Source: Stenotrophomonas sp. Ste86
Lineage (GTDB): Bacteria; Pseudomonadota; Gammaproteobacteria; Xanthomonadales; Xanthomonadaceae
NCBI RefSeq assembly: GCF_024519465.1
Contig: NZ_JALJRW010000023.1
Span: 1 to 58,451, forward strand
Reading direction: 5' to 3'
DNA: 58,451 nt
Below, one piece after another: positions 1-8,950 of this stretch; position 1 is the stretch's first letter, and every line of letters begins with the position of its first letter. The notes under the pieces were generated by a model. It did not search any database. It worked only from the letters and a program-made list of their open reading frames with translations, and had not been told where the DNA came from. The translations under genes and the position numbers were made by a program.

Positions 1-81
1 GCGAAATAGAGGAGGAGGCCGCCCCGCGGCCGGGGGCGTCGCCGGAAAGGGCATGGGAGCCCAGCGCCCGACCCACCGACC
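1..81 (+). repeat. Palindromic element copy A1, cut by the window edge
   Basis: This is the core and right arm of a long intergenic palindrome whose left arm lies outside the window. The core starts GCGAAATAGAGGAGGAGGCC and ends GGGGGCGTCGCCGG. The right arm (47-81, starting AAGGGCATGGGAGCCC) is nearly the same as the right arms of copies A2 (6913-6947) and A3 (22319-22354). A tail of about 30 bases, also similar in A2 and A3, follows before the terminator of the minus-strand symporter gene. It is not coding. Confidence 0.7.
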
Positions 82-124
82 GCCGCACCTGAAAAGTGAA
101 CAGCGCGTTTGGAAAAAGAACTTT

Positions 125-151
125 AAAAAAACAGGCCCGCTTTCGCGGGCC
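125..151 (-). terminator. Rho-independent terminator of the symporter gene
   Basis: On the minus strand a 7-bp GC stem (GCGGGCC-type arms at 134-140 and 145-151, 4-base loop) is followed by a run of T (the A run at 125-130 on the plus strand). It lies about 30 bases beyond the stop codon of the symporter gene. Confidence 0.7.
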
Positions 152-179
152 CGTTCCTTTCAACCATGGCGCAGCGCGC

Positions 180-1508
180 TCAGGACGTCCGTTCTTCAAT
201 CTCGTCCACGCCCAGATTGGTCGAAGGATTATCGTAGACCGCCCGATCGAGCAGCCCCGTCTCCTTGGCCACCAGCACCGGCACCAGCATCTGCCCGGTC
301 ACGTTGGTCATCGTGCGCATCATGTCCAGGATCCGATCGATCGCATACAGATACCCGATCGTCTCCAGCGGCAGATTGGCCGCACTCAACACCACCGTCG
401 CCATCACCACTGCAGTCCCCGGCACGCCCGCCGTACCGAAACTGCCCAGCACCGAGGCGATCAGCACCACGATGTACTGCTCCGGCGACAACGGCACCCC
501 CGTGTACTGCGCGATGAACACCGCGCACAACGCCGGATAGATCGCCCCGCAGCCGTCCATCTTGATGCTCGCACCCAGCGGCACCGCGAACGATGCGTAG
601 TCCTTGTTCACGCCCAGGTTGTGCGTGATCGAACGCATCGCCGCCGGCATCGCCGCAAAGCTCGACGAACTCACGAACGCCACCTGCATGCCCGGCGCCG
701 CGCCACGGAAGAACTTCAGCGGGTTCAACCCGTGCGACAACAGCAGCCCACCGTAGACCACCACGATGTGGAACGCGCACGCCACGTACAGCGCCAGTAC
801 GAAACTGCCCAACGGCAGTAGCTTCTCGAAGCCATAACTGCCCACCAGCCCGGCGATCAGACCGAAGGTTCCCAGCGGCGTCATCTCCAGCACGAAGCGC
901 GTTACCTGGATCATGATGTCGCTCATCTGACCGGTCAGCTTGCGCGCCTCGGCCACCTTGTCGCCGAGCTTCACCATCGCAAAGCCGAGCAGACCGGCGA
1001 AGAAGATCACCGGCAGGATCGAGCCGCGCCCGGCCGCCAGCACCGTCTCACCTGCAGCGTTCACCCGCGTGCCGATGCCGGTCAACGCATAGAACACGTT
1101 GGAGGGCACCACGTCCATCAGCACCTTGATCACGCTCGGCACTTCGCGCGGCGTGTAGCCGTGGTCCATGCTCAGGCTCAGGTTGCCCGTGCCCGGCTGC
1201 AGGATCGTGCCCACCGCCAGGCCCACGCAGACCGCCAGGGCGGCGGTGATGATGAACCACAGGAACGTGCGCCCGCCGAGGGCGGCCACCGATTTCTGGC
1301 CGTGGAGCGAGGAGATCGCGTTGATCACCGCGAAGAACACCAGCGGCACCGCGATCATCTTGATCAGCGTGACGTAGAGATCGCCAAGCGGCCCGAACCA
1401 GACTTCCGCCGCCGGGCCCAACACCCAGCCGGCAAGTGCGCCCAGCACGAAGCCGCCAAGCACGCGTTGCCAGAACGGAATCCGCAACCACGCAGACACC
1501 AGCTTCAT
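180..1508 (-). CDS. Dicarboxylate/amino acid:cation symporter (DAACS/SDF family)
   Basis: A 442-residue inner-membrane protein of the sodium/proton:dicarboxylate or glutamate symporter family, usual length for GltP/DctA proteins. Visible family signatures are the serine-rich re-entrant loop SSSSFAAMPA, KMDGCGAIYP in place of the common NMDGT motif, the second loop FGTAGVPGTAVV, and the last helix DRILDMMRTMTNVTGQ, whose acidic and arginine residues contact substrate in the family. The protein is hydrophobic throughout. The start at 1508 is preceded by GGAAGG on the minus strand; a longer reading frame upstream has no family similarity. It is divergent from the alkaline phosphatase gene. The substrate (glutamate, aspartate, succinate or other) cannot be told from sequence. 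Confidence 0.9.
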   Translation of the reverse strand: MKLVSAWLRIPFWQRVLGGFVLGALAGWVLGPAAEVWFGPLGDLYVTLIKMIAVPLVFFAVINAISSLHGQKSVAALGGRTFLWFIITAALAVCVGLAVGTILQPGTGNLSLSMDHGYTPREVPSVIKVLMDVVPSNVFYALTGIGTRVNAAGETVLAAGRGSILPVIFFAGLLGFAMVKLGDKVAEARKLTGQMSDIMIQVTRFVLEMTPLGTFGLIAGLVGSYGFEKLLPLGSFVLALYVACAFHIVVVYGGLLLSHGLNPLKFFRGAAPGMQVAFVSSSSFAAMPAAMRSITHNLGVNKDYASFAVPLGASIKMDGCGAIYPALCAVFIAQYTGVPLSPEQYIVVLIASVLGSFGTAGVPGTAVVMATVVLSAANLPLETIGYLYAIDRILDMMRTMTNVTGQMLVPVLVAKETGLLDRAVYDNPSTNLGVDEIEERTS

Positions 1509-1657
1509 GAGCCTTCCAGAGAGAATTCGACAGCTAGGCACCTTAGCCCAACCCGGGCCGGGGAACGAGGCGCACACGGAAATTCAGCGTGTCATCGGCG
1601 TGCCTTGCTGCGTTCTGCATAATGAACGCCCGTTTCACTTATGAGATATGACTGTCC

Positions 1658-3367
1658 ATGTCCCGTACCACGTCCCTGGTGGCAGCCATCGCCACCACCC
1701 TGCTGCTGGGCGCCTGCGCCAGCACCACGCCCGCCGCCAGCGCCTCGGGCGCCGTGCAGGTCGAGGTCCCCGCCGTGGCCCACCCGGCCGGTGAAACCCC
1801 GCAGTGGTGGTACCGCAGTGGCGCCGCGCGCGCAGCCAGCACGGGCGCGATGGACGGCAAGGCCAGGAACGTCATCCTGTTCCTCGGTGACGGAATGAGC
1901 CTCACCACGGTCGCCGCCGCGCGGATTTTCGAAGGCCAGCGCAACGGCAATCCCGGTGAAGAGAACCTGCTTTCGTGGGAGCGCTTCCCGGCCACCGCGT
2001 TCAGCAAGACCTACAACACCGACTCGCAGACCCCCGATTCGGCCGGCACCATGACCGCCATCACCACCGGCGTGAAGACCCACATGGGCGCGATCGGCGT
2101 CAGTGCCGGCACCCGCAACGACTGCGCGGACAGCTTGAACAAGGGCCTGCTCACCTGGTTGCAGTTGGCCGACAGCGCTGGCCTTGCCACCGGCGTGGTC
2201 ACCACCGCCCGCCTCACCCACGCCACCCCGGCCGCCACCTACGCCCACTCGCCCGAGCGCAACTGGGAAAACGACGCCGACGTGCCCGAGGCGGCCAAGG
2301 CCGCCGGCTGCACCGACATCGCCCAGCAGCTGCTGTCCACCTCGCGCTATGGCCGTGGTCCGCTGGTCGCCCTCGGCGGCGGCCGCGCCCAGTTCACCAC
2401 CGTGGAAGAACGCGATCCCGAATACGACGACAAGGTCGGCCAGCGCCTGGACGGGCGCAGCCTGGTCACCGAGTGGCAGCAGGCCCATCCGGGCGGCGCC
2501 TATGTCTGGAACGCCAGGCAGCTGCAGGCCGCGGCCAATGCCCCGGCGGTGCTGGGTCTGTTCGAGCCGGACCACATGCGCTATGAAATCGAGCGCAAGG
2601 ACGACCCGGCCGGCGAACCCAGCCTGGCCGAGCTGACCAAGGCGGCCATCGCCAACCTGGCCAAACACCAGGAGGGCTACGTGCTGATGGTCGAAGGCGC
2701 GCGCATCGACCACGCCAACCACAGCGGCAACGCCTACCGCGCCCTGAGCGATACCGTGGCCCTGTCCGATGCGGTGCGCGCCGCAGTGGAGGCGACCTCC
2801 GACCAGGACACCCTGATCATCGTCACCGCCGACCACTCGCACACGCTGAATTTCGTCGGCTACCCGGCGCGTGGCAACCCGATCCTGGGCAAGGTCAAGG
2901 ACAAGGGTGGCGAAGACGGCACCGGCGGCCTGGATGTGGCCCGTGACGGCCTCGGCCTGCCCTACACCACGCTGAGCTACGCCAATGGCCCCGGCTACAC
3001 GGGTGCGACCAACCAGCAGCCGGCCGGTCCGAAGACCTACCCCCACAATCCGAGCAGCTTCGACCCCGCCAGCGGTCGCCCGGACCTGAGCCACGTCGAT
3101 ACCGAGCATCCCGATTACATGCAGGAAGCGCTGGTGCCGACCAAGAGCGAAACCCACGGTGGCGAAGACGTCGGCATCTGGGCGCGTGGCCCGGGCAGCA
3201 AGGCCATCCGCGGCACCATGGAGCAGAACACGATCTACCACATGATCGTCCAGGCCACCCCGCGCCTGCGCCAGCGCCTGTGCGAGGCCGGCACCTGCGA
3301 CGCCAGGGGCGTGCCGGTGGAGCTGCCCAAGCCGACCGCCTTCGAGCGCAAGACCGACGCCAACTGA
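1658..3367 (+). CDS. Alkaline phosphatase (PhoA family), predicted lipoprotein
   Basis: A 569-residue phosphomonoesterase releasing inorganic phosphate, probably attached to the outer membrane. The N-terminus is a lipoprotein signal with lipobox LLGAC. The metal site begins with VILFLGDGMS; the nucleophile motif is DSAGTMTA (DSA as in E. coli PhoA), followed by TTGVKT. VTTARLTHATPAA matches the PhoA segment holding the phosphate-binding region. MVEGARIDHANHSG, VTADHSHT and ETHGGEDVGIWARG provide the remaining metal ligands. It is longer than E. coli PhoA (about 470), partly through a C-terminal insertion around residues 410-500. The next gene starts inside its stop codon (TGATG), so the two are probably cotranslated. 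One Pho-box-like half-site upstream is not enough to claim PhoB control. Confidence 0.9.
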   Translation: MSRTTSLVAAIATTLLLGACASTTPAASASGAVQVEVPAVAHPAGETPQWWYRSGAARAASTGAMDGKARNVILFLGDGMSLTTVAAARIFEGQRNGNPGEENLLSWERFPATAFSKTYNTDSQTPDSAGTMTAITTGVKTHMGAIGVSAGTRNDCADSLNKGLLTWLQLADSAGLATGVVTTARLTHATPAATYAHSPERNWENDADVPEAAKAAGCTDIAQQLLSTSRYGRGPLVALGGGRAQFTTVEERDPEYDDKVGQRLDGRSLVTEWQQAHPGGAYVWNARQLQAAANAPAVLGLFEPDHMRYEIERKDDPAGEPSLAELTKAAIANLAKHQEGYVLMVEGARIDHANHSGNAYRALSDTVALSDAVRAAVEATSDQDTLIIVTADHSHTLNFVGYPARGNPILGKVKDKGGEDGTGGLDVARDGLGLPYTTLSYANGPGYTGATNQQPAGPKTYPHNPSSFDPASGRPDLSHVDTEHPDYMQEALVPTKSETHGGEDVGIWARGPGSKAIRGTMEQNTIYHMIVQATPRLRQRLCEAGTCDARGVPVELPKPTAFERKTDAN

Positions 3368-3924
3368 TGGCAACGCCGATCCGCGCCGTAAAGCACAGGG
3401 GCCGCCACGCGCGGCACCTGCTGCTGGCCGGCCTGTTTGCCGCCGGCAGCGCGTGGGCGGACGGTTCGCCCTGCCTGGTGCTGACCGAAGAAGACGGCCT
3501 GCAGCCGTTGGCCGGCTGCCAGTTCGTCGACGGCCGCCTGCAATTGGAGGCCAGGGCATTGGCCGCGCTGTCCTTCGACGCCAACGGACTGGCACCGGTG
3601 CATGCCGGCGACGGCTTCCACTACGTCAAGCGCGACGGTCGGCAGCTGCCGGTCATTACCTTCGACAACGGACCGGACTATGTGGTTGAAGGGCTGGTCC
3701 GTGGCCGTGTCGGTCAACGCATCGGCTACTTCGATACCGAGTTCCGCCAAGCCTTCCCGGCCACCTTCGATTTCGGCTGGGCCTTCGAGGATGGCGTGGC
3801 CCGGGTCTGCAACGGTTGCACGCGTGGCACCCCGGACGCGGATGGCCATGTGGCCATGGTCGGCGGCACCTGGCACCGCATCGACCGCGCCGGGCAGCCG
3901 GTGTATCAGATCGACCTGCCCTGA
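3367..3924 (+). CDS. Exported WG-repeat-like protein
   Basis: A 185-residue protein of unknown function with a signal peptide (positively charged start, hydrophobic LLLAGLFAAG, cleavage likely after SAWA). The mature part has a segment RIGYFDTEFRQAFPATFDF followed by GWAFEDGVARVCNGC, which resembles one or two WG repeats (pattern GYID..G..VIP..FD.A..F..GLA). Several cysteines (C36, C49 and the CNGC pair) suggest disulfides in the periplasm. Its ATG overlaps the stop of the alkaline phosphatase gene, so it is probably in the same operon. The WG assignment is by eye and tentative. Confidence 0.75.
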   Translation: MATPIRAVKHRGRHARHLLLAGLFAAGSAWADGSPCLVLTEEDGLQPLAGCQFVDGRLQLEARALAALSFDANGLAPVHAGDGFHYVKRDGRQLPVITFDNGPDYVVEGLVRGRVGQRIGYFDTEFRQAFPATFDFGWAFEDGVARVCNGCTRGTPDADGHVAMVGGTWHRIDRAGQPVYQIDLP

Positions 3925-3990
3925 TGGCCGCGCATGGCATCGGCGCGCGACTGCGCCGATACTGCCCTCCTGCCTGATTCTGCCGTCCTC

Positions 3991-5277
3991 ATGAAGATCT
4001 CCTTGCCACCGCCTCCGGCTACACCCGCTCCGGTCCTGGTCGGCTTCAGCGGCGGCCTGGATTCCACCGTGCTGCTGCACTGGCTGGCCCAGTCCCCGGC
4101 GCAACGGAGCGCGGGTCTGCGCGCGGTGCACGTGCACCACGGTCTGCAGGCACCCGCCGACGGCTGGGCCGAACACTGCGCCGCACGCTGTGCCGCATGG
4201 GCCATCGCGCTGCAGGTGATCCCGGTGGAGGTCGCGCGCGACAGCGGCCAAGGCCTGGAGGCGGCCGCCCGCCACGCCCGCCGCACCGCCTTTGCCGGCG
4301 CGCTGCACCCCGGCGAGCAGCTGGCGCTGGCCCATCATCGCGATGACCAGGCCGAGACCTTCCTGCTGCGTGCGCTGCGTGGCTCCGGCGTGGATGGCCT
4401 GGCGTCGATCAAGGCGCAGGCGCCGTTCGCCGCCGGCAGCGTGTGGCGCCCGTTGCTGCAGGTGCCGCGCAGTGCGTTGCTGGCCTACGCCCAGACCCAT
4501 GGGCTGGCGTGGATCGAGGACCCCAGCAATGCCAGCGATACGGCCGACCGCAATTTCCTGCGCCTGCACGTGATGCCACTGCTCCAGCAGCGCTGGCCGC
4601 AGGCCGATGCGGCGTTTGCACGCAGCGCCACCTTGTGTGCGCAGTCGCAACGCCTGCTCGAAGACACCGACCACGAGGCGCTGCGCCGCTGCACCGTCGC
4701 CCCGGGCGTACTGGACTGCGCACGCCTGCTGCGGCAACCGCACGAACGCCGCGCCCGGCTGCTGCGCCAATGGGTGCGCAACTGCGGCCTGCCGCCGTTG
4801 CCCGCCGCCGGGGTGGAGGCGATCGAACGCGAGCTGCTGCCGGCCGCGCACGATGGCGATGCCCAGTTCGCCTGGCAAGGGGCGCGGATCCGGCGCTGGC
4901 GCGGCGAGCTGCACCTGCTCTCCACCACGTTGGCGCTGCCGCCGCACTGGAGCGTGCACTGGGACGGCCGCGCGCCGCTGCCGCTGCCCGATGGCGGCCA
5001 ACTGGAACTGCTGGGCGCGCCGAGACTGGCGGTGCCCCTGCAGGTCCGCGCACGGCGTGGCGGCGAACGCATCCAGCTGCCCGGGCGTACCCATTCGCAT
5101 GCGCTCAAGGACCTGCTGCAGCAGCGCGGCCTGCCCCCGTGGCAGCGCCGCCAGTTGCCACTGCTGTTCGACGGGGAGGCGTTGATGGCCGCCGGTGACC
5201 GGATCATCGCCGCAGCGCTGCAGCACTGGCTGGATGAACACGACGCGCAGCTGCGTTGGACGCCGGGCGTGGCGTGA
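3991..5277 (+). CDS. tilS: tRNA(Ile)-lysidine synthase TilS
   Basis: A 428-residue cytoplasmic enzyme that joins lysine to C34 of the CAU anticodon of tRNA-Ile2 using ATP, changing codon recognition from AUG to AUA. The PP-loop is at residues 20-25 (SGGLDS). Next come VHVHHGLQ and ALAHHRDDQAETFLLRALRG, which bind ATP and magnesium. WRPLLQVPRSALLAYA and WIEDPSN..DTADRNFLR are the conserved tRNA-binding segments, and a C-terminal domain of about 200 residues completes the usual length. The start MKISLPP at 3991 puts the PP-loop close to the N-terminus; an upstream start would add unrelated residues. Confidence 0.95.
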   Translation: MKISLPPPPATPAPVLVGFSGGLDSTVLLHWLAQSPAQRSAGLRAVHVHHGLQAPADGWAEHCAARCAAWAIALQVIPVEVARDSGQGLEAAARHARRTAFAGALHPGEQLALAHHRDDQAETFLLRALRGSGVDGLASIKAQAPFAAGSVWRPLLQVPRSALLAYAQTHGLAWIEDPSNASDTADRNFLRLHVMPLLQQRWPQADAAFARSATLCAQSQRLLEDTDHEALRRCTVAPGVLDCARLLRQPHERRARLLRQWVRNCGLPPLPAAGVEAIERELLPAAHDGDAQFAWQGARIRRWRGELHLLSTTLALPPHWSVHWDGRAPLPLPDGGQLELLGAPRLAVPLQVRARRGGERIQLPGRTHSHALKDLLQQRGLPPWQRRQLPLLFDGEALMAAGDRIIAAALQHWLDEHDAQLRWTPGVA

Positions 5278-5313
5278 ATTGACCCGGCTGGATTGGCGCA
5301 TCACACTTGTCCC

Positions 5314-5574
5314 ATGCCCAAGAAGTCCCCCAACGAAACCTCCCCGGTCGCCCACTTCGAGCAGTCGCTGGAAGAACTGGAGCAGCTGGTGGAGAAGATG
5401 GAAGCCGGCGATCTGAGCCTGGAACAATCGCTCAGCGCCTACGAGCGCGGCGTCGGCCTGTACCGCCAGTGCCAGCAGGCACTGGAGCAGGCCGAACTGC
5501 GCGTGCGCCTGCTCAGCGATCCTGCCCGCCCTGAGACCGCCGAGAACTTCGACCCGCCCAGCCATGACGGTTGA
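5314..5574 (+). CDS. xseB: Exodeoxyribonuclease VII small subunit
   Basis: An 86-residue protein, the usual size for XseB, which with XseA degrades single-stranded DNA from both ends. The family pattern is clear: [20 protein letters not shown], then [22 protein letters not shown] in two amphipathic helices. It ends inside the start of ispA (an 11-base overlap), the xseB-ispA order known from many proteobacteria. The start at 5314 (MPKKSPNE) is preferred to an earlier one giving seven extra residues. The large subunit gene xseA is not in this window. Confidence 0.93.
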   Translation: MPKKSPNETSPVAHFEQSLEELEQLVEKMEAGDLSLEQSLSAYERGVGLYRQCQQALEQAELRVRLLSDPARPETAENFDPPSHDG

Positions 5575-6442
5575 GTCCACGTTCGCGCGTTGGCGCGACC
5601 GCATCGAAAACCAGCTCGACGCCAGCCTGCCCTCCCCCGACGACGCCCCGCAGCGCCTGCACCAGGCGATGCGTTACGCGGTGCTGGGCGGCGGCAAGCG
5701 CATGCGCCCACTGCTGGTGTATGCCAGCGGCCAGATAGTCGGCGCCGATGAGCACAGCCTGGATGCGCCGGCGATGGCGGTGGAACTGATCCACGCCTAT
5801 TCGCTGGTCCATGACGACCTGCCGGCCATGGACGACGACGCCCTGCGCCGCGGCCGTCCCACCACCCATATCGCCTTCGACGAAGCCACCGCGATCCTGG
5901 CCGGCGATGCCCTGCAGACGCGCGCGTTCGGCCTGCTCGCCGATGCGGCGCTGCCGGCGCAGCTGCGCGTGCATTGCATGCAGGCGCTGACCCATGCCTC
6001 GGGTGCGGCCGGCATGTGTGGCGGTCAGGCGCTGGACATCGACGCCACCGGCCACGCCCAGCCGCTGGCCGCACTGCAGCGGATGCATGCGCTCAAGACC
6101 GGCGCGCTGATCCGCGCGGCGGTGCGGATGGGCGCGCTGTGTGGCGACGCACCGCAGACCGATCTGCTGCAGCTGGACGCATTCGCCAGCGCGCTGGGCC
6201 TGGCCTTCCAGGTCCGCGATGACATTCTCGACGTGGAAGCCAGCTCCGAGCAGCTCGGCAAGACCGCCGGCAAGGACGTCGCGCAGGCCAAGTCGACCTT
6301 CCCCGCCCTGCTCGGCATGGACGGTGCCAAGGCCGAACTGGCCGCACTCAGCGAACGCATGCACGACAGTCTGGCCGGGTACGACGAACGCGCCGATGCA
6401 TTGCGTGCGCTCGGGCGGTTGGCGGTCGAACGCGATCACTGA
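5564..6442 (+). CDS. ispA: Polyprenyl synthetase, farnesyl diphosphate synthase type
   Basis: A 292-residue short-chain isoprenyl diphosphate synthase condensing isopentenyl diphosphate with dimethylallyl and geranyl diphosphates to make farnesyl diphosphate. The two aspartate-rich motifs are intact: DDLPAMDD at residues 84-91 and DDILD at 219-223. [11 protein letters not shown] (about 41-51) binds diphosphate, and GGQALDID is also conserved. It overlaps xseB by 11 bases. In many relatives dxs follows; here the operon ends in about 600 bases of intergenic repeats instead. The chain length is inferred from the family, not proved. Confidence 0.92.
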   Translation: MTVESTFARWRDRIENQLDASLPSPDDAPQRLHQAMRYAVLGGGKRMRPLLVYASGQIVGADEHSLDAPAMAVELIHAYSLVHDDLPAMDDDALRRGRPTTHIAFDEATAILAGDALQTRAFGLLADAALPAQLRVHCMQALTHASGAAGMCGGQALDIDATGHAQPLAALQRMHALKTGALIRAAVRMGALCGDAPQTDLLQLDAFASALGLAFQVRDDILDVEASSEQLGKTAGKDVAQAKSTFPALLGMDGAKAELAALSERMHDSLAGYDERADALRALGRLAVERDH

Positions 6443-6447
6443 ACCGC

Positions 6448-6512
6448 GGGTGGGTCGAACGTCGGGCCACGCGTCCCCTGCGGGCGAATGTCCCTCCGGC
6501 GTCGGCCTGCGG
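6448..6512 (-). repeat. Degenerate copy of the palindromic element (copy C)
   Basis: Directly after ispA, GGGTGGGTCG, a short diverged stretch and GGGCGAATGTCCCTCCGGCG then TCGGCCTGCGG repeat the layout of copy A4 at 58379-58451 (arm, then core in the same orientation). The second arm is missing or diverged. The next 170 bases to 6685 show no gene, only a small hairpin, CTCCCC/GGGGAG, at about 6558-6574. Confidence 0.5.
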
Positions 6513-6685
6513 TAGGTTCGCTCGCGAGACACGCCTACGAAAAAAAGGTTTTTCTCCCCTCTGAGGGGAGCGGCTTGTTGCAAGGGCCGTCGCAGGGTGA
6601 GTACGACGCTACACGCTTGGACGGGAAGTGCCGGCGACGTGTGGGGCGGGTGGTGTCTCCGTTTGGGGTTTCCGCGAGCGTTAGG

Positions 6686-6783
6686 GCCCCGTAGCAGCCG
6701 GTAGGCCCCTGGCGCAAATGTCCCCCGGCCGCGGGCGGCCTCCTCCTTTATTTTGCCCAGGGGCCTACCGGCTGCTACGGGGC
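6686..6783. repeat. Palindromic element copy B1: 27-bp perfect inverted repeat
   Basis: The left arm 6686-6712 (starts GCCCCGTAGCAGCC) is the exact reverse complement of the right arm 6757-6783. The 44-base loop (starts CGCAAATGTCCCCCGG, ends TCCTCCTTTATTTTG) is the same core found in the A copies. Flanks GCGAGCGT before and GCGGTAA after are shared with copy B2 at 22093-22186, so the repeat unit is about 120 bases. It is not coding. Confidence 0.85.
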
Positions 6784-6825
6784 TCGGCTTGCGGTAACAG
6801 GTGGACGCCAAGCTTTTTTGGCTCT

Positions 6826-6947
6826 GGTCGGTGGGTCGGGCGGTGGGTCCCCATGCCCTTGGAGGCGAAATAAAGGAGGAGGCCGCCCCGCGGCCGGGGG
6901 ACATTCGCCGGAAAGGGCATGGGGGCCCACCGCCCGATCCGCCGACC
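6826..6947 (+). repeat. Palindromic element copy A2
   Basis: The left arm 6826-6860 (starts GGTCGGTGGGTCGGGCGG) pairs with the right arm 6913-6947 with only 3 mismatches in 35. The loop 6861-6912 holds the shared core, GGAGGCGAAATAAAGGAGG to GGGGGACATTCGCCGG. It lies 42 bases after copy B1, so the two form a composite that recurs at 22093-22354. A tail (about 6948-6990) related to those after A1 and A3 leads to the terminator of the DUF4870 gene. Confidence 0.85.
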
Positions 6948-7006
6948 ACCCGCTTTTGAAAGGATCAAAGCACGCCCTTGCTTCCCCCCCGCAGCGGCGA
7001 AGAAAT

Positions 7007-7038
7007 AAAAAAACGCCCGGCATTGCCGGGCGTTTTTT
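7007..7038 (-). terminator. Strong terminator after the DUF4870 gene, possibly bidirectional
   Basis: A 9-bp stem ACGCCCGGC/GCCGGGCGT (7013-7021 with 7025-7033) with a 3-base loop is flanked by an A run on one side and a T run on the other. It can therefore end transcription of the minus-strand DUF4870 gene and stop reads entering from the repeats. Confidence 0.85.
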
Positions 7039-7060
7039 GTTGCCACACCTGCGGCGCGGA

Positions 7061-7438
7061 TTACTTGATCAGGCGCAGGGTGAAGGGATAACGGTAGGCT
7101 TCGCCGTTGTTCGCCTTCACTGCGGCCATGATGCACAGCACCAGGTTGGCCACCCACACGGCAGCCAGCATCAGCGTGCCGATCAGCACGACCACCAGGA
7201 TGCTGGAGATGATGTAGGCAATGGCCACGGTGATCTGGAAGTTCAGCGCTTCCTTGGACTGATCGATCACGAACGGCTTGGTGGTGTCGTCCTTGTTGAT
7301 CAACCAGATGATCAGCGCTCCGATGAAACCGGTGAAGATGCCCAGGATGTGCGCCACCAGCGCCATGGTGCGCTGGTCGGCCGGGGCGGTGCCGGCCGGT
7401 GCCGGCGGCGGTGCGGTGACGTTGTCGAATTCGCTCAC
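7061..7438 (-). CDS. DUF4870 domain membrane protein
   Basis: A 125-residue inner-membrane protein of unknown function. After a short proline/alanine-rich N-terminus come the DUF4870 features: ALVAHILGIFTGFIGALIIW, then INKDDTTKPFVIDQSKEALNFQIT, then two further hydrophobic helices. The start is GTG at 7438 (VSEFDN), chosen because AAGGAG sits 7 bases upstream on the minus strand; the longer reading frame upstream looks noncoding. It stands alone between pmbA (end at 7515) and its own terminator. Confidence 0.88.
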   Translation of the reverse strand: MSEFDNVTAPPPAPAGTAPADQRTMALVAHILGIFTGFIGALIIWLINKDDTTKPFVIDQSKEALNFQITVAIAYIISSILVVVLIGTLMLAAVWVANLVLCIMAAVKANNGEAYRYPFTLRLIK

Positions 7439-7514
7439 GGTGAAACTCCTTGTTCGGTGTGTGGGTATTGCGCGGCAGGCTCCCCGCCTGCCAGGGCAGC
7501 GGCCATAGAATACG

Positions 7515-8882
7515 TCAATCGTTGCCCGCAACGGTCATCCGGCCGACCAGGATGGAACCCACCTGCACGTGCGAGCGACGGTCCACGTCGCTACCCACCG
7601 CCTCGATCCCGGCAAACATGTCCTTGAGGTTGCCGGCGATGGTGATGCCATCCACCGGATAGCTGATCTCACCGTTCTCCACCCGGAAGCCGCCGGCGCC
7701 GCGCGAGTAGTCGCCGGTCACGCCGTTGACGCCCTGCCCCATCAGTTCGGTCACCAGCAGGCCCTGGCCCATCTGCCGCGCGATGCTGGCCAGGTCCCCG
7801 GCGTTGGCAGCCACCTTGAGGTTGTGCACGCCACCGGCATTGCCGGTCGTGGGCAGGCCGAGCTTGCGGGCCGAATAGCTGCCCAGGATGTAGCGCTGCA
7901 GCACGCCATCGGTGATGAGGGCCGAATTGCGCGTGGCCACGCCGTCGCCATCGAACGCGGACGAGCGCAGGCCGCGGCGCAGCAGCGGCAGTTCCTCGAT
8001 CTGGAACCAGTCGGGGAACAGTCGCGTGTTGACGCTGTCCAGCAGGAAGCTGGCGCGGCGATACAGCGCCCCCCCCGAAACCGCACCCAGCAGGTGGCCG
8101 ATCAGCGAACGCGCCACTTCCGGCGAGAACAGCACCGGCATCTGCGCGGTGGCCATCGAACGCGGCTGCAGGCGCGCCACGGTGCGTTCGGCGGCACGGC
8201 GCCCGATCGCCGCGGCAGACTCGAGGTCTTCACGGGCCAGCGCGCTGCTGTACCAGCCGTCGCGCTGCATGCCGTCGCCCTGGCCGGCAATCAGCGCACA
8301 GCCGATCGAATGGTGACTGCTGCGCTCGCGGCCGATGAAGCCGTGCGAATTGGCATACACCGACAGGCTCTGCGAGGTCGCCGCCGACGCGCCATCGGAA
8401 TTGCTGATGCGCGTGTCTGCCTCGCGGCCGGCCGCTTCACAGGCCAGGGCCAGGTCCAGCGCCTGGTCGGCGCCCAGCGCCCACGGGTGCCAGCCATCGA
8501 GGTCGGGGAAGTCCTGGGCCATCAGCGCGGCGTCGGCCAGCCCGGCCGCCGCGTCGTCCTCGGTATGCCGGGCGATCGCACACGCCTGGGCCACGGTCGA
8601 CGCCAGGCTGCCCTCCTGCAGGTCGGCAGTACTGGCACTGCCCTTGCGCTGGCCGAAGTAGACGGTCACCGCGATGCCGCGGTCACGGGTGGATTCGACC
8701 GTTTCCACCTCGCCCAGGCGCACGTTCACATCCAGCCCGCGCTCGTCGCTGCAGCTGACCTCGGCCTGGGTGGCGCCCAGGGCTTTGGCCCGCTCCAGCA
8801 GGCGCTGGGAGATGTCGGCCAGCTGCTCCAGGCGTTGCAGGCTGTCGTCGGCCGGGGAGACTTCAGGGGAGATCACGTTCAA
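7515..8882 (-). CDS. pmbA: Metalloprotease subunit PmbA/TldE
   Basis: A 455-residue member of the TldD/PmbA (U62) family. In E. coli TldD and TldE form a heterodimeric zinc protease that matures microcin B17 and degrades the antitoxin CcdA; TldE lacks the metal site and shapes the substrate groove. The start is TTG at 8882, with AGGA 7 bases upstream; a GTG two codons later is the alternative. Family segments include [17 protein letters not shown], the glycine-rich stretch around [17 protein letters not shown], and the C-terminal [17 protein letters not shown]. It is divergent from yjgA, the arrangement also seen in E. coli, and only one gene away from its partner tldD. Confidence 0.93.
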   Translation of the reverse strand: MNVISPEVSPADDSLQRLEQLADISQRLLERAKALGATQAEVSCSDERGLDVNVRLGEVETVESTRDRGIAVTVYFGQRKGSASTADLQEGSLASTVAQACAIARHTEDDAAAGLADAALMAQDFPDLDGWHPWALGADQALDLALACEAAGREADTRISNSDGASAATSQSLSVYANSHGFIGRERSSHHSIGCALIAGQGDGMQRDGWYSSALAREDLESAAAIGRRAAERTVARLQPRSMATAQMPVLFSPEVARSLIGHLLGAVSGGALYRRASFLLDSVNTRLFPDWFQIEELPLLRRGLRSSAFDGDGVATRNSALITDGVLQRYILGSYSARKLGLPTTGNAGGVHNLKVAANAGDLASIARQMGQGLLVTELMGQGVNGVTGDYSRGAGGFRVENGEISYPVDGITIAGNLKDMFAGIEAVGSDVDRRSHVQVGSILVGRMTVAGND

Positions 8883-8950
8883 TGCTTTATCCTGTACGGG
8901 TGAGTGCCTGGCGCAACGCCGGGCACAGTTCTGGATGTGGAAATAAGACG

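Noticed and set aside
1578..1657. Pho-box-like sequence (GTGTCAT) before the alkaline phosphatase gene
   Set aside because: Only one half-site is present; a Pho box needs two, 11 bases apart. Phosphate control is plausible but not shown here.
6443..7060. Several open frames of 60-130 codons in the repeat region after ispA
   Set aside because: They cross palindromes on both strands, lack ribosome sites and resemble frames in the other repeat copies, so they are by-products of the repeats.
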